Shown here in pieces: positions 33,558 to 42,025 of a stretch of 64,000 nucleotides of DNA. The notes under the pieces were generated by a model, which ran no database searches, had not been told where the DNA came from, and saw only the letters and a program-made list of their open reading frames with translations. The stretch covers positions 186,001-250,000 of the forward strand of contig NZ_JACBFO010000004.1 in NCBI RefSeq assembly GCF_021401135.1, read 5' to 3'. How positions within the stretch are numbered: position 1 is the first letter of the stretch; the number at the start of each line of letters is the position of its first letter. Source of the DNA: Azonexus sp. R2A61 (GTDB lineage Bacteria > Pseudomonadota > Gammaproteobacteria > Burkholderiales > Rhodocyclaceae). A program made the translations under genes and the position numbers.

Positions 33558-34328
33558 TCAGTAGCGATAGCACCGGTTGGCATTGTAATCCGCGGTTTTT
33601 CCGTTGAGCGCGTACATCCGGCAGAGCTGGCGTTTCGGTTCGTCGGCAGCCATTTTTTCCTCACGCATCTTGGTCTCCTTCTCGATCTGGGCCTGTTGCC
33701 ATTTCTCTGCCTGTACCCGTGCTTCGTGGCGCTCGCGTTGCATTTCCAGCATTTGTGCCTGGGCGTTCGCCCGATACTCCAATTCCCGCTGGCGCTGTTC
33801 TGCTTCTCGCTGGGCGATCTCGTAAGAACGATCAATCAACTTTTCCTGATTGTTGATGCTGCCCTGAATCTGCATCCGTTCGTTCTCTGCGCGGTAAGTG
33901 TCAGTTTGAATGGCGCTGTTGTCGCGCCGTTCCTGAATGCTGATCTGCTTTTCCTGTATGGCTTTGTGGTCGTTCTGGCCGAGGAATTTATAAGCGCCGA
34001 ACGCCAGCAGGCAAAGCGAACCACCGAGCAGCATCCGCTTGGCAAGCGAAGGTTCGGTCGGTGCAAAAGCCTCGGAGTGCCAATCACTTTGCGGCGTGGC
34101 CCGCTTATCGCTGGGGGCGTTGAGCGTCGCATCGTACCTCCGGCGACGGTCGGCGATCGACAGGGTGGCGTAGGCTTCTTCGACGAAGATCAATTGATTC
34201 CGTGCATCCTGGTCACCTGTCTGCATCTGGGCCTTGAGCTTTTCCGAGAGCTTTTCGTAGGCGGCCGAGATGACTTCATCGCTGGCTTTGCTTGAGACCT
34301 GAAGCAGGTCATAAAAAGTGGATTTCAT
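33558..34328 (-). CDS. Membrane protein with degenerate J-like domain and coiled coil
   Basis: A 256-residue protein. Residues 1-70 resemble a DnaJ domain (FYDLLQVSSKASDEVISAAY ... EEAYATLSIADRRRRYDATL), but the catalytic HPD triplet is absent: the loop after helix II reads KLKAQMQTGD (about residues 30-40). A single membrane helix follows at about 95-113 (LLGGSLCLLAFGAYKFL), then about 120 residues of Glu/Gln/Arg-rich coiled coil, and a Cys-containing tail (QLCRMYALNG ... NRCYRY). Without HPD it should not stimulate Hsp70 ATPase. Function unknown; a scaffold is one possibility. Confidence 0.7.
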   Translation of the reverse strand: MKSTFYDLLQVSSKASDEVISAAYEKLSEKLKAQMQTGDQDARNQLIFVEEAYATLSIADRRRRYDATLNAPSDKRATPQSDWHSEAFAPTEPSLAKRMLLGGSLCLLAFGAYKFLGQNDHKAIQEKQISIQERRDNSAIQTDTYRAENERMQIQGSINNQEKLIDRSYEIAQREAEQRQRELEYRANAQAQMLEMQRERHEARVQAEKWQQAQIEKETKMREEKMAADEPKRQLCRMYALNGKTADYNANRCYRY

Positions 34329-34482
34329 GATCGTGACGGATGAACGGGAGTTTTGTCTTTTGATGAAGGCCGAATCAGGTCAGCCGGTCATCTTTGCGGC
34401 AATTATGCCATCCCCCTCCGCCAGATGCTTGCCTGCAGTGCAGGTGCGAAAGCTTCTGGCTGCGGGCGTTTCCGCAGAAAAC

Positions 34483-34514
34483 AAAAAGGCGGCTCGGGTT
34501 ACCCCTGCCGCCTT
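34483..34514 (-). terminator. Rho-independent terminator after the DUF2892 gene
   Basis: On the minus strand, AAGGCGGC (34514-34507) pairs with GCCGCCTT (34493-34486) over a 13-base loop, followed by a T run (34487-34483). It lies 33 bases after the stop of the DUF2892 gene. The rest of the 218-base gap up to 34329 holds nothing else I can name. Confidence 0.6.
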
Positions 34515-34546
34515 CTGCGAAAAAGCCCGGAAAGCCTTGCGCCGTC

Positions 34547-34738
34547 TCAGTCCTTCTTCAGCGGGCAGGTATTCATGCCGAGCAGCGGATAGAGCGGGCA
34601 CCAGCCCATCAGGCCGGTGGCCAGGGGGACGACGCCGATCCATGCCCAGACCGGGCCACCGGTGAGTGCCCAGGCGATCAGGGCGATGCCGGCGACGATG
34701 CGCAGGATTTTGTCGATGCCACCAACGTTCGGTTTCAT
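34547..34738 (-). CDS. DUF2892 small inner-membrane protein
   Basis: A 63-residue protein with two membrane helices. It matches DUF2892: MKPNVGGIDKILRIVAGIAL, then GVVPLATGLMGWCPLYPLLG and the closing NTCPLKK with two cysteines (CPLYPLLGMNTCP) that mark this family. Members include the membrane part of rhodanese YgaP and free-standing forms linked to sulfur or redox stress. It lies next to a Crp/Fnr regulator with a palindrome between them, so it is probably a target of that regulator. Confidence 0.85.
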   Translation of the reverse strand: MKPNVGGIDKILRIVAGIALIAWALTGGPVWAWIGVVPLATGLMGWCPLYPLLGMNTCPLKKD

Positions 34739-34800
34739 AGCGGTTCTCCATCAAGGGTTTGTTGACGGTGCCAATGTACGCGCCGGCGGTGATGGCGGTA

Positions 34801-34816
34801 TGTAACCTGGGTCACA
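34801..34816. promoter_or_regulatory. Crp/Fnr-type operator upstream of the DUF2892 gene
   Basis: TGTAACCTGGGTCACA is a near-perfect palindrome (TGTaACC-TG-GGTcACA) of Crp/Fnr site size. It lies 63 bases upstream of the DUF2892 start and overlaps the stop codon of the Crp/Fnr regulator gene (34812-34814). The neighbouring regulator is the natural candidate to bind it. Confidence 0.5.
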
Positions 34817-35477
34817 CAAGGGCCAGTTTCTGCAGGCCGCTGCGGTCGGTCACGGTCAACTGCTCGCGGCCGAGGGAAACCAGGCCCTGCGCGGCGAAGC
34901 CCTTGAGCAGCCGGCTGACGATCTCGCGTACGCTGCCCAGTTCATCGGCCAGTTGCTGGTGAGTGACGTTCAGCGTGTCGCTCTGCCGGCCGAGGATCAG
35001 CTTGGCCAGCCGCTGGTCGAGACGAGCGAAGGCGACTTCCTCGACCAGTTGCATCAGTTCGCCGATGCGTTCGGCGAACAGGTGGAAGACGAAATCGCGG
35101 AATGGCGGATGTTCGACCAGCAGGCGGGAGAATTCGCCGACCGGCAGGGCGAGCAGCGTCAGCGGCGTTTCGGCGATGCCGCGCGCGTTGTAGTCGCTGT
35201 GGCCGAGCAGGCAGGACGACGAAATGATGCACGAGCCGCCCGGCACGACCCGGTAGAGCACCAGCTCGCGGCCGCTGGCGGCCTGTTTGACGACCTTGAT
35301 GCTGCCGTCGAGCAGGAGCGGAAAACCCTGGCAGGGCTGATGTTCGGCAAAGACCTGCGTACCGGCCGGCAGGTGCAGCGCCTGGCCTGCCAGCAGACGA
35401 TCGAGTCGGGCCGTCGGCAGGCCGTGCAGCGCCGGGTAGAGATTCAGGATACGGGTGCGGTCGACCGCAGCATTCAT
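34812..35477 (-). CDS. Crp/Fnr-family transcriptional regulator
   Basis: A 221-residue regulator: cyclic-nucleotide-binding-like beta-roll (about residues 25-140, with GQALHLPAGTQVFAEHQPCQ and GGSCIISSSCLLGHSDYNAR) and a winged helix-turn-helix at about 150-215 (THQQLADELGSVREIVSRLLKGF). It lacks the four-cysteine cluster of FNR; scattered cysteines (CQGF, SCIISSSCL) might sense redox, but this is speculation. GSVREIVSRLLK resembles the recognition helix of Fnr-like proteins. Start 35477 gives MNAAVDRTRILNLYPALHGL; the open frame runs further upstream into xthA antisense. The stop region holds a Crp/Fnr-like palindrome for the next gene. Confidence 0.88.
   Translation of the reverse strand: MNAAVDRTRILNLYPALHGLPTARLDRLLAGQALHLPAGTQVFAEHQPCQGFPLLLDGSIKVVKQAASGRELVLYRVVPGGSCIISSSCLLGHSDYNARGIAETPLTLLALPVGEFSRLLVEHPPFRDFVFHLFAERIGELMQLVEEVAFARLDQRLAKLILGRQSDTLNVTHQQLADELGSVREIVSRLLKGFAAQGLVSLGREQLTVTDRSGLQKLALV
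35456..35469. repeat. Self-overlapping copy of the dispersed motif, TGCGGTCGACCGCA
   Basis: A 14-bp perfect palindrome made of two overlapping, opposite copies of TGCGGTCGAC, located in codons 3-7 of the Crp/Fnr gene (Ala-Val-Asp-Arg). Shorter palindromic forms GCGGTCGACCGC occur at 47145-47156 region and 50784-50795 region. See the window-wide repeat entry. Confidence 0.7.
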
Positions 35478-35484
35478 CGAAAAA

Positions 35485-36249
35485 TCAACCCAGCGTGGCC
35501 CACACCGGCGCGTGGTCGGACGGCCGCTCGCGCTTGCGCGGTGCGCGGTCGACGCCGGCGGCGGTGCATTTTTCGGCGAGCGGACGCGACAGCAGGATGT
35601 GGTCGATGCGCAGACCGAGGTTCTTCTGGAAGCCGAGCATCCGGTAATCCCACCACGAGAAGGTTTTCTCGGGTTGCTCGAAGAGCCGGAAGCTGTCTTC
35701 CAGGCCGAGGCCGAGCAGGCGCTGGAAGGCGCTGCGCTCGGCTTCCGAGCACAGGATTTCGCCGGCCCAGCGGTCCGGGTCGTGGACGTCGCGGTCGTCC
35801 GGCGCAATGTTGTAATCGCCGCACAGCGCGAGTTGCGGATGCTTTGCCAGTTCGCCGTTCAGCCATTCGGCCAGCGCGTCGAACCAGCGCAGCTTGTAGT
35901 CGTATTTGTCGCTGCCGACGGCCTGGCCGTTCGGCATGTAGGCGCCGACCACGCGCACGCCGTCGACGGTGCCGCTGATCAAGCGCTTCTGTTCGTCTGG
36001 AAACAGCGGGTTGCCGTAGAGCACATCGTGGATCGGGCTTTTCGCCAGCAGCGCGACGCCGTTGTAGGTCTTCTGGCCCGAGAAGGCGACGTGGTAGCCG
36101 GCGGCTTCGATCTCGGCGCGCGGGAAATTGACGTCCTCGAGCTTGAGTTCCTGCAGGCAGACGACATCCGGCACGGCTTCGGCCAGCCAGTCGAGCAGGT
36201 GCGGCAGGCGGACCTTCAGGGAATTGACGTTCCAGCTGGCGATCTTCAC
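35485..36249 (-). CDS. xthA: Exodeoxyribonuclease III
   Basis: A 254-residue AP endonuclease/3' exonuclease for base-excision repair. Motifs: IASWNVNSLKVRLPHLLDWL, catalytic Glu in VCLQELKLED, ALCGDYNIAPDDRDVHDP with the catalytic Asp-Asn, GLRIDHILLS and the terminal SDHAPVWATL. Translation starts at GTG 36249, which overlaps the stop of the upstream gene as GTGA; no ATG fits. The protein is standard length for the XthA/ExoA group. Confidence 0.95.
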   Translation of the reverse strand: MKIASWNVNSLKVRLPHLLDWLAEAVPDVVCLQELKLEDVNFPRAEIEAAGYHVAFSGQKTYNGVALLAKSPIHDVLYGNPLFPDEQKRLISGTVDGVRVVGAYMPNGQAVGSDKYDYKLRWFDALAEWLNGELAKHPQLALCGDYNIAPDDRDVHDPDRWAGEILCSEAERSAFQRLLGLGLEDSFRLFEQPEKTFSWWDYRMLGFQKNLGLRIDHILLSRPLAEKCTAAGVDRAPRKRERPSDHAPVWATLG

Positions 36250-36719
36250 GGGGAGGTGCTCCGTTTGGCGGCGGTTTTCGGGTAGGCGGCGAGGTCGAGC
36301 AGTTTGTGCCAGGCATTGGCATCGTAGCCGCGCTGGCTCTGGTTGCCGACTTTCAGTGACGGCACGTAGGGTTCGCCGACCAACTGCTTCAACTCGGCGA
36401 TTTCCTCGGGCTTTTCCAGTTTTCGTTCGGTGAAGGGAACGCCGCGGCCATTCAGCAGTTCGCGCGCCTGCTGGCATTCGGTGACGCAGTTCGGCGCCGT
36501 ATACAGCACGACCGGAAAGGCTTCTGCGGCCCGCTTCACGGCATAGGGCAGGCCGTCGTCCGGGAGCGGGGTGGCGGTGTTTCGTTCGACGTTGCGTGCC
36601 TTGCCGGGCGGTGGCGTGTCCGAAACGACGGTACGGCCGCTGGCATCGGTCCAGCGGTAAACCTGGGCCTGGGCGGCTGCGCAACTCAGGGCGAGGCAGG
36701 CGATCAACAGTCGGCGCAT
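36246..36719 (-). CDS. Secreted DUF4124-glutaredoxin protein
   Basis: A 157-residue protein. A signal peptide (LLIACLALSCAAAQAQ) leads into a DUF4124 segment (VYRWTDASGRTVVSDTPPPG, residues about 20-40), then a glutaredoxin-like domain (about 70-150: VVLYTAPNCVTECQQARELL ... VPSLKVGNQSQRGYDANAW). The cysteine motif is C-V-T-E-C, a CxxxC rather than CxxC, so it is atypical as a redox centre. ATG 36719 has GGAG seven bases upstream; the ATG at 36725 overlaps that site. Stop overlaps the xthA GTG, so the two are coupled. Confidence 0.75.
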   Translation of the reverse strand: MRRLLIACLALSCAAAQAQVYRWTDASGRTVVSDTPPPGKARNVERNTATPLPDDGLPYAVKRAAEAFPVVLYTAPNCVTECQQARELLNGRGVPFTERKLEKPEEIAELKQLVGEPYVPSLKVGNQSQRGYDANAWHKLLDLAAYPKTAAKRSTSP

Positions 36720-36738
36720 GCGCATTCTCCGGCAGGGG

Positions 36739-38811
36739 TCAGGCGGCGATCATGCCGCTGTGGCGCAGCAGCGCGTCCGGGCTCGGGGCGCGGCCGCGGA
36801 AGGCGGTGAAGTTCTCCAGCGCCGGCCGCTCGCCGCCGCGCGACAGGATTTCTTCGAGGAAACGCTTGCCGACCACCGGGTCGAACGGATCGCCGGCTTC
36901 CTCGAAGGCCGCGTAGCAGTCGGCCGACAGCACTTCTGCCCACTTGTAGCTGTAGTAGCCGGCCGCGTAGCCGCCGCCGAAGATGTGCGAGAAGCTGTTC
37001 GGGAAGCGGTGCCATGCGGGCGGGATCAGTACGGCGACCTCGTCGCGCACTTCGGCGAGTACGTCCATCACGGTCTTCTCGCCCTGGGGGGCGCTGCTTT
37101 TGTCAGTAAGCTCGTAGTGCAGGCGCATGTCGAAGATCGAGAATTCGAGCTGGCGCACGGTCATCATGCCGCTCTGGAAGTTCTTGGCGGCGAGCATCTT
37201 GTCGTAGAGCGCGCGCGGCAGCGGTGCGCCGCTGTCCACATGCGCGGTCATGCCCTGCAGCACGTCCCATTCCCAGCAGTAGTTTTCCATGAACTGGCTG
37301 GGCAGTTCGACCGCGTCCCACTCGACGCCGTGGATGCCGGAAACACCCAGTTCCTCGCCGCGCGCCAGCAGGTGATGCAGGCCGTGGCCGGTTTCGTGGA
37401 ACAGGGTGATGACTTCATCGTGGGTGAAGGTCGCCGGTTTGCCGCCGACCGGGCGGGCGAAGTTGCAGTTGAGGTAGGCGATCGGCTTCTGGATGCCGCT
37501 GGCGGTACGCTTGCGCGAGCGCGCCTCGTCCATCCAGGCGCCGCCGCGCTTGGTCTCGCGGGCGTAGAGGTCCATGTAGAACTGGCCGACCAGCTCGCCG
37601 GCCGGCGTTTCGATGCGGTAGAAGCGGACGTCCTCGTGCCACACCGGCGCCTTGTCTTCCTTGACCTTGACGGTGAACAGGCTCTCGATGACCTGGAACA
37701 GGCCGGCGATCACCTTCGGCTCGGTGAAGTACTGCTTCACTTCCTGCTCGGAGAAGGCGTAGCGCGCCTGCATCAGCTTCTCGGAGGCGTAGGCGGCGTC
37801 CCAGGGCTGGAAGTCGGTCAGGCCCAACTCGTCGCGGGCGAAGGCCTTGAGTTCGGCGATGTCCTTCTCGGCAAAGGGCTTGGCCTTCTTCGCCATGTCG
37901 CGCAGGAAGTCGAGCACCTGCGCCGGCGTGTCGGCCATCTTGGTGTACAGCGAGACCTCGGCGAAGTTGTTGAAGCCGAGCATCTGCGCATCTTCTGCCT
38001 TGAGTTCGAGCAGGCGCTTGATCAGCGGGCCGTTGTCCCATTCCGGCTTCGAGTAGCCATTGTCGATCTCGGCGGCGCGCGTCGCGTAGGCGCGGTACAG
38101 GCGCTGGCGCAGCTCGCGGTTTTCGGCGTATTGCATCAGTGGACCGTAAGAGGGCGCGTGCAGCGTGAATTTCCAGCCGTCGACACCGGCCTTCTCGGCA
38201 GCTTCGCGGGCGGCGTCCTTCGCGTAGTCGGGCAGGCCGGCGAGCAGGCTTTCGTCGGTGACGATCTCGGCGAAGGCGTTGGTTGCGTCGAGCAGGTTTT
38301 CCGAGAACTTGGCGGCGATCTGCGACAGTTCTTCCATGATCGCCTGGAAGCGCGGCTTCTGGTCTTCCGGCAGTTCGGCGCCGCCGAGGCGGAAATCGCG
38401 CACCTCGTTGTCGACGATGCGCCGCTGTTCTGCGGTCAACGTCGAATATTCGGCACTTTTCTTCAGCGCCCGGTACTTGTCGAACAGCTTCAGGTTCTGG
38501 CCGAGCTCGGTGTAGAAGCGCGAAACCTCCGGCAGCATCTCGTTGTAAGCCTCGCGCCAGGCCGGCACGTCGTTGACCGAATGCAGGTGGCCGACGATGC
38601 CCCAGGCCCGGCCGAAGCCTTCCAGGCCGTCGCTCAGGGCGCCGGCGAAGTCGGCCCAGGTGGCTGGCGTCGCGTCATCGGTCAGGCGTTCGACCAGCGC
38701 GCGGCCGTCGGCCAGCAGTTGCGTGATCGCCGGCTTGACGTGTTCCGGCTGGATCAGGTCGAAGCGGGGCAGGTCGGTGAAGTCGAGCAGGGGGTTGGTG
38801 GCGGTCGTCAT
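36739..38811 (-). CDS. prlC: Oligopeptidase A (M3 metallopeptidase)
   Basis: A 690-residue cytoplasmic zinc peptidase that degrades short peptides, including cleaved signal peptides. The zinc site FHETGHGLHHLL carries HExxH, with the third ligand Glu downstream in GIHGVEWDAVELPSQFMENY. N-terminal NPLLDFTDLPRFDLIQPEHV is typical of PrlC. The start at 38811 is taken because an upstream in-frame ATG (38853) lies beyond the terminator hairpin of the previous gene. No strong ribosome binding site is seen. Confidence 0.95.
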   Translation of the reverse strand: MTTATNPLLDFTDLPRFDLIQPEHVKPAITQLLADGRALVERLTDDATPATWADFAGALSDGLEGFGRAWGIVGHLHSVNDVPAWREAYNEMLPEVSRFYTELGQNLKLFDKYRALKKSAEYSTLTAEQRRIVDNEVRDFRLGGAELPEDQKPRFQAIMEELSQIAAKFSENLLDATNAFAEIVTDESLLAGLPDYAKDAAREAAEKAGVDGWKFTLHAPSYGPLMQYAENRELRQRLYRAYATRAAEIDNGYSKPEWDNGPLIKRLLELKAEDAQMLGFNNFAEVSLYTKMADTPAQVLDFLRDMAKKAKPFAEKDIAELKAFARDELGLTDFQPWDAAYASEKLMQARYAFSEQEVKQYFTEPKVIAGLFQVIESLFTVKVKEDKAPVWHEDVRFYRIETPAGELVGQFYMDLYARETKRGGAWMDEARSRKRTASGIQKPIAYLNCNFARPVGGKPATFTHDEVITLFHETGHGLHHLLARGEELGVSGIHGVEWDAVELPSQFMENYCWEWDVLQGMTAHVDSGAPLPRALYDKMLAAKNFQSGMMTVRQLEFSIFDMRLHYELTDKSSAPQGEKTVMDVLAEVRDEVAVLIPPAWHRFPNSFSHIFGGGYAAGYYSYKWAEVLSADCYAAFEEAGDPFDPVVGKRFLEEILSRGGERPALENFTAFRGRAPSPDALLRHSGMIAA

Positions 38812-38825
38812 GATGTCGAGGCAAT

Positions 38826-38848
38826 AAAAAGGGCGGTCGATGCCGCCC
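38826..38848 (-). terminator. Rho-independent terminator upstream of prlC
   Basis: On the minus strand GGGCGG-CATCGA-CCGCCC followed by TTTTT. It lies just after the DUF2189 gene stop and 15 bases before the prlC start, so prlC needs its own promoter near or inside this region. Confidence 0.7.
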
Positions 38849-38869
38849 GTCATGCAGGGTCGGAAGCGA

Positions 38870-39643
38870 TCATTCTACTAGTTCGCGATACGCATGCCAC
38901 GAAGCATGGCCAAGGATCGGCAGAATGAGCACCAGTCCGAACAGCAGGGTGGCGAACCCGGCCAGGGTCAGCGTCACGATCAGGCTCGCCCACAGCAGCA
39001 GCGGCAGCGGATTGGCCAGCGTGGCGCGCAGGCTGGTCAGCATGGCTGTGGCGATGTCGCAGTCGCGGTCGAGCAGCATCGGCACCGAAACCACCGACAG
39101 GCAGAAGACGAAAGCCGCGAGCAGGCCGCCGAGGGCGAACCAGGTGGCGACGAACAAGCCGTGTTCGCCATGCAGCACGATGTCGGTGAGCAGGACGCTG
39201 CCGTCGATCGCGCCACCGCCGGTCAGCAACGCGAAGGCGATCGCCGAGAAGCGCTCCCAGATCAGCGCCGCCAGCCCCAGCAGCAGACCGAACAGGGCCA
39301 GCGATTCGCCATGCCGACGGAAGATGCGCAGCGAATCGATGAACAGCGGACGGCGGCCTTCGGCATGGGCGCGGCTCAGTTCGTAAAGGCCGGCGGCGAG
39401 CAGCGGGGCAAGCAGGAAGAAGCCGGTGACGGCGACCGTCAGCAGATGGGGGTGGTCGAGCGCCGCCAGCAGGATCAGGTCGCCGCCGAGCGCGAAGAGC
39501 AGGCCGTAGGCCAGCGACGGCAGCGGGTTATAGCGCAGGTCCTGCCAGCCGGCGCGCAGCCAGGCAAAGGGGCGGGTCGGCGGAAGGGCGCGAATGCCGG
39601 GGAGATCGAATCCCCGGTCGCGGGCATCGGAAGAAAAACGCAT
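38870..39643 (-). CDS. DUF2189 integral membrane protein
   Basis: A 257-residue protein with about six membrane helices. The cytoplasmic N-terminus runs IRALPPTRPFAWLRAGWQDL into RYNPLPSLAYGLLFALGGDL, the DUF2189 hallmark; the second half has FVFCLSVVSVPMLLDRDCDI and ILPILGHASWHAYREL, also conserved. These proteins resemble putative inner-membrane transporters of unknown substrate and are often near cytochrome-oxidase genes, which are not seen here. Confidence 0.85.
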   Translation of the reverse strand: MRFSSDARDRGFDLPGIRALPPTRPFAWLRAGWQDLRYNPLPSLAYGLLFALGGDLILLAALDHPHLLTVAVTGFFLLAPLLAAGLYELSRAHAEGRRPLFIDSLRIFRRHGESLALFGLLLGLAALIWERFSAIAFALLTGGGAIDGSVLLTDIVLHGEHGLFVATWFALGGLLAAFVFCLSVVSVPMLLDRDCDIATAMLTSLRATLANPLPLLLWASLIVTLTLAGFATLLFGLVLILPILGHASWHAYRELVE

Positions 39644-39674
39644 GGCAGTCTCCTTCTGGGGATACTGCCGTTCG

Positions 39675-39696
39675 ACCCGGCAGGTGTCTGCCGGGT
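39675..39696. other. Hairpin after purC
   Basis: ACCCGGCAG-GTGT-CTGCCGGGT, 9-bp arms and a 4-base loop, 11 bases after the purC stop on the minus strand. No T run follows on that strand, so it is either a weak terminator or a transcript-stabilising stem. Confidence 0.45.
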
Positions 39697-39707
39697 TCCC
39701 GAAGCTT

Positions 39708-40640
39708 TTACAGCGTGTTGCCGGTCAGCTTTTCGTAGGCTTCGACGTACTTGGCGCTGGTGCGGTCGACGACTTCGGGCGGCAATTTCGGTCCGGGCGC
39801 CTTCTTGTTCCAGTCCAGGGTTTCCAGATAGTCGCGCACGTACTGCTTGTCGTAGGACGGCGGGTTGCAGCCTTCGGCGTACTGGTCGGCCGGCCAGAAA
39901 CGCGAGGAATCCGGGGTCAGTGCCTCGTCGATCAGGTGCAGCGTGCCGGCCGCGTCGATGCCGAATTCGAACTTGGTGTCGGCGATGATGATGCCGCGCG
40001 TCGCCGCGAAGTCGGAGGCTTCCTTGTACAGCCGGATGGCGGCGTCGCGGGCTTCGGCACAGAGTTGCGCGCCGGTCTTGCCGGTGCCCTTGAGTGCGTC
40101 GTTCAGCGTTGCGTCGCAGTTGGCGGCGGCCTGTTCGAACGAGACGTTCTCGTCGTGGTCGCCGACTTCCGCCTTGGTGGCCGGCGTGAAGATCGGTTCC
40201 GGCAGCTTCTGCGCCAGCTTGAGGCCGGCCGGCAGGGCGATGCCGCAGATCGCGCCGGTCGCCTGGTAGTCCTTCCAGCCGGAGCCGATCACGTAGCCGC
40301 GCACGACGGCTTCGATGGGCAGCGGCTTCAGGCGCTTGACGACGACGGCACGGCCGCGCACCTGTGCGCGTTCGCTTTCGCTGACGACCGATTCCGGATC
40401 GACGCCGGTCAACTGGTTCGGCACGATGTGGCCCAGTTTGTCGAACCAGAAGTTGGCGACCGCTTGCAGCACTTCGCCCTTGCGCGGGATCGGGTCCGGC
40501 AGGATGACGTCGAAGGCCGACAGGCGGTCGGTGGTGACGATCAGCAACTGGTCGGCGTTCACCGCGTAGATGTCGCGGACCTTGCCCTTGGACAGGAGCG
40601 GCAGGCTGGTGATGGAGGAAGCGAAAAGCGGTGCGGTCAC
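39708..40640 (-). CDS. purC: SAICAR synthetase
   Basis: A 310-residue enzyme joining aspartate to CAIR in purine synthesis. Motifs: [56 protein letters not shown] and [16 protein letters not shown]. It is the long form (about 300 residues) common in betaproteobacteria and yeast-like groups, against about 240 in E. coli. It is away from the purH-purD pair, transcribed alone. Confidence 0.96.
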   Translation of the reverse strand: MTAPLFASSITSLPLLSKGKVRDIYAVNADQLLIVTTDRLSAFDVILPDPIPRKGEVLQAVANFWFDKLGHIVPNQLTGVDPESVVSESERAQVRGRAVVVKRLKPLPIEAVVRGYVIGSGWKDYQATGAICGIALPAGLKLAQKLPEPIFTPATKAEVGDHDENVSFEQAAANCDATLNDALKGTGKTGAQLCAEARDAAIRLYKEASDFAATRGIIIADTKFEFGIDAAGTLHLIDEALTPDSSRFWPADQYAEGCNPPSYDKQYVRDYLETLDWNKKAPGPKLPPEVVDRTSAKYVEAYEKLTGNTL

Positions 40641-40675
40641 GATGGTCGTCCCGAAGGCAAAAGGCGAATTATAAA

Positions 40676-42004
40676 TCAGTGCTGACTGGCTTCTTCGGCG
40701 GCGAGCTTGCGCCGCATCCGGCGCGTGCCCCAGGCGACCAGGCCGGCGATCACTGGGATCGAGATCGCCGTGATCGCGTCGGTGTTCAGGTGGTGCAGTT
40801 CCTTGGTGCCTTTGGCGATGTATTGCACGAGCTGCGAGCCGTAATAGGTCAGCACGACCACCGACAGGCCCTCGACCGCTTCCTGCAGATGCAGTTGCAG
40901 CTTGGCGCGCTTGTTCATCTGGGTCAGCAGTTCCTGGTTCTGGCGTTCCAGTTCGATGTCCACGCGGGTGCGCAGCAACTGGCTGTTGCGTGCGACACGG
41001 GCGGAGAGTTCCTCCTGGCGGCGGGCGATCGTCGTGCAGGTATTCATCGCCGGCAGCAGGCGGCGCAGCATGAACTCCTCGAAGGTCGGCAGGCCGGAGA
41101 TGCGGGTTTCGCGCAACTCCTCGATGCGTTGCATGACCAGGCTGTGATAGGCGCGCGAGGCGCCGAAGCGGAAGGTCGTGCGGGCCACCGAGTTTTCAAC
41201 TTCGGCGGCCAGTGCCGACAGCGATGACAGCACGGCGCGCTCGTCTTCGGCGGTCCTGGCCTGGGTGATCCGGTCCATCATCTCGGCCAGCTGCTTTTCG
41301 CCGGCGTACAGCCACTTGCCGACTTCCTTGGCGACCGGCAGGCCGAGCAGCGCCATCAGGCGGTAGGTCTCGATCTCGACCAGGCGCTGCACGGTGCGGC
41401 CGGTCTGGCGCTGGGTCATCCGTTCGTTGAGGATCAGAAAGCGCGAGAAGCCGTTGTCGATCTTGAAGTCGCTGAAGATCCAGGCGGCCTCTTCGGCGAC
41501 GCGGGCGGCGACCATCGTCCGGCCGTTCGGCGTCAGGCTGGCGAGCACCGAATCCGGGCTGATTTCATCGGTGGACCGCAGCTCGACGTGGGTCGCCACC
41601 ATCAGTTTGCCGGGGATGCCGGACAGCCATTCCGGATGCACCGCATCGAAGGCGGTGGCTTCCGGGTTGAGCTGTTCGCCGGTATCGAGGGGGCGGAAGA
41701 AGGTGTAGCTGGAAAATTCGGTATGCAGCTCCCAGCGCATGCGGAAAGCACCGGCGTCGATCATCACGTGCGCGTCGGTGCTGTCGATGGCGTTGCAGAC
41801 ATGGCCCTGGCAAAGCTTGGTCAGGTTTTCGCGCTCCGCTTCGGCGGTGGTCGCGCTGTGCTTGAAGACCAGGTGCGAGATCAGCCAGGCGCCGAGCAGC
41901 GGAACCGGCGGCCGGGCGTGGAATTCGTTATTCAGGCGCTGGCGCAGCGGGTGCTCTTCGAGATTGGCGAGAAGGAAGCGCGGATGCATGTCGGAGGGGC
42001 TCAT
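40676..42004 (-). CDS. DUF3422 membrane protein
   Basis: A 442-residue protein matching DUF3422: the N-terminal [17 protein letters not shown] is the family's best-known string. Most of the chain is cytosolic with a coiled coil at about 320-390 ([20 protein letters not shown]); two membrane helices close it ([20 protein letters not shown] and [20 protein letters not shown]). Function unknown. It stands alone between cbbR and purC on the minus strand. Confidence 0.85.
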   Translation of the reverse strand: MSPSDMHPRFLLANLEEHPLRQRLNNEFHARPPVPLLGAWLISHLVFKHSATTAEAERENLTKLCQGHVCNAIDSTDAHVMIDAGAFRMRWELHTEFSSYTFFRPLDTGEQLNPEATAFDAVHPEWLSGIPGKLMVATHVELRSTDEISPDSVLASLTPNGRTMVAARVAEEAAWIFSDFKIDNGFSRFLILNERMTQRQTGRTVQRLVEIETYRLMALLGLPVAKEVGKWLYAGEKQLAEMMDRITQARTAEDERAVLSSLSALAAEVENSVARTTFRFGASRAYHSLVMQRIEELRETRISGLPTFEEFMLRRLLPAMNTCTTIARRQEELSARVARNSQLLRTRVDIELERQNQELLTQMNKRAKLQLHLQEAVEGLSVVVLTYYGSQLVQYIAKGTKELHHLNTDAITAISIPVIAGLVAWGTRRMRRKLAAEEASQH

Positions 42005-42025
42005 GTTGCAGTGCAGCAGATTGTA

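Noticed and set aside
33296..33835. A longer 179-codon version of the small secreted protein
   Set aside because: The extra N-terminal part overlaps the J-like gene in another frame and is Arg-rich; a clear signal peptide starts at 33499.
34329..34546. Possible small genes in the 218-base gap after the J-like gene start
   Set aside because: Short frames here have no ribosome binding site or protein-like composition; the only supported element is the terminator of the DUF2892 gene.
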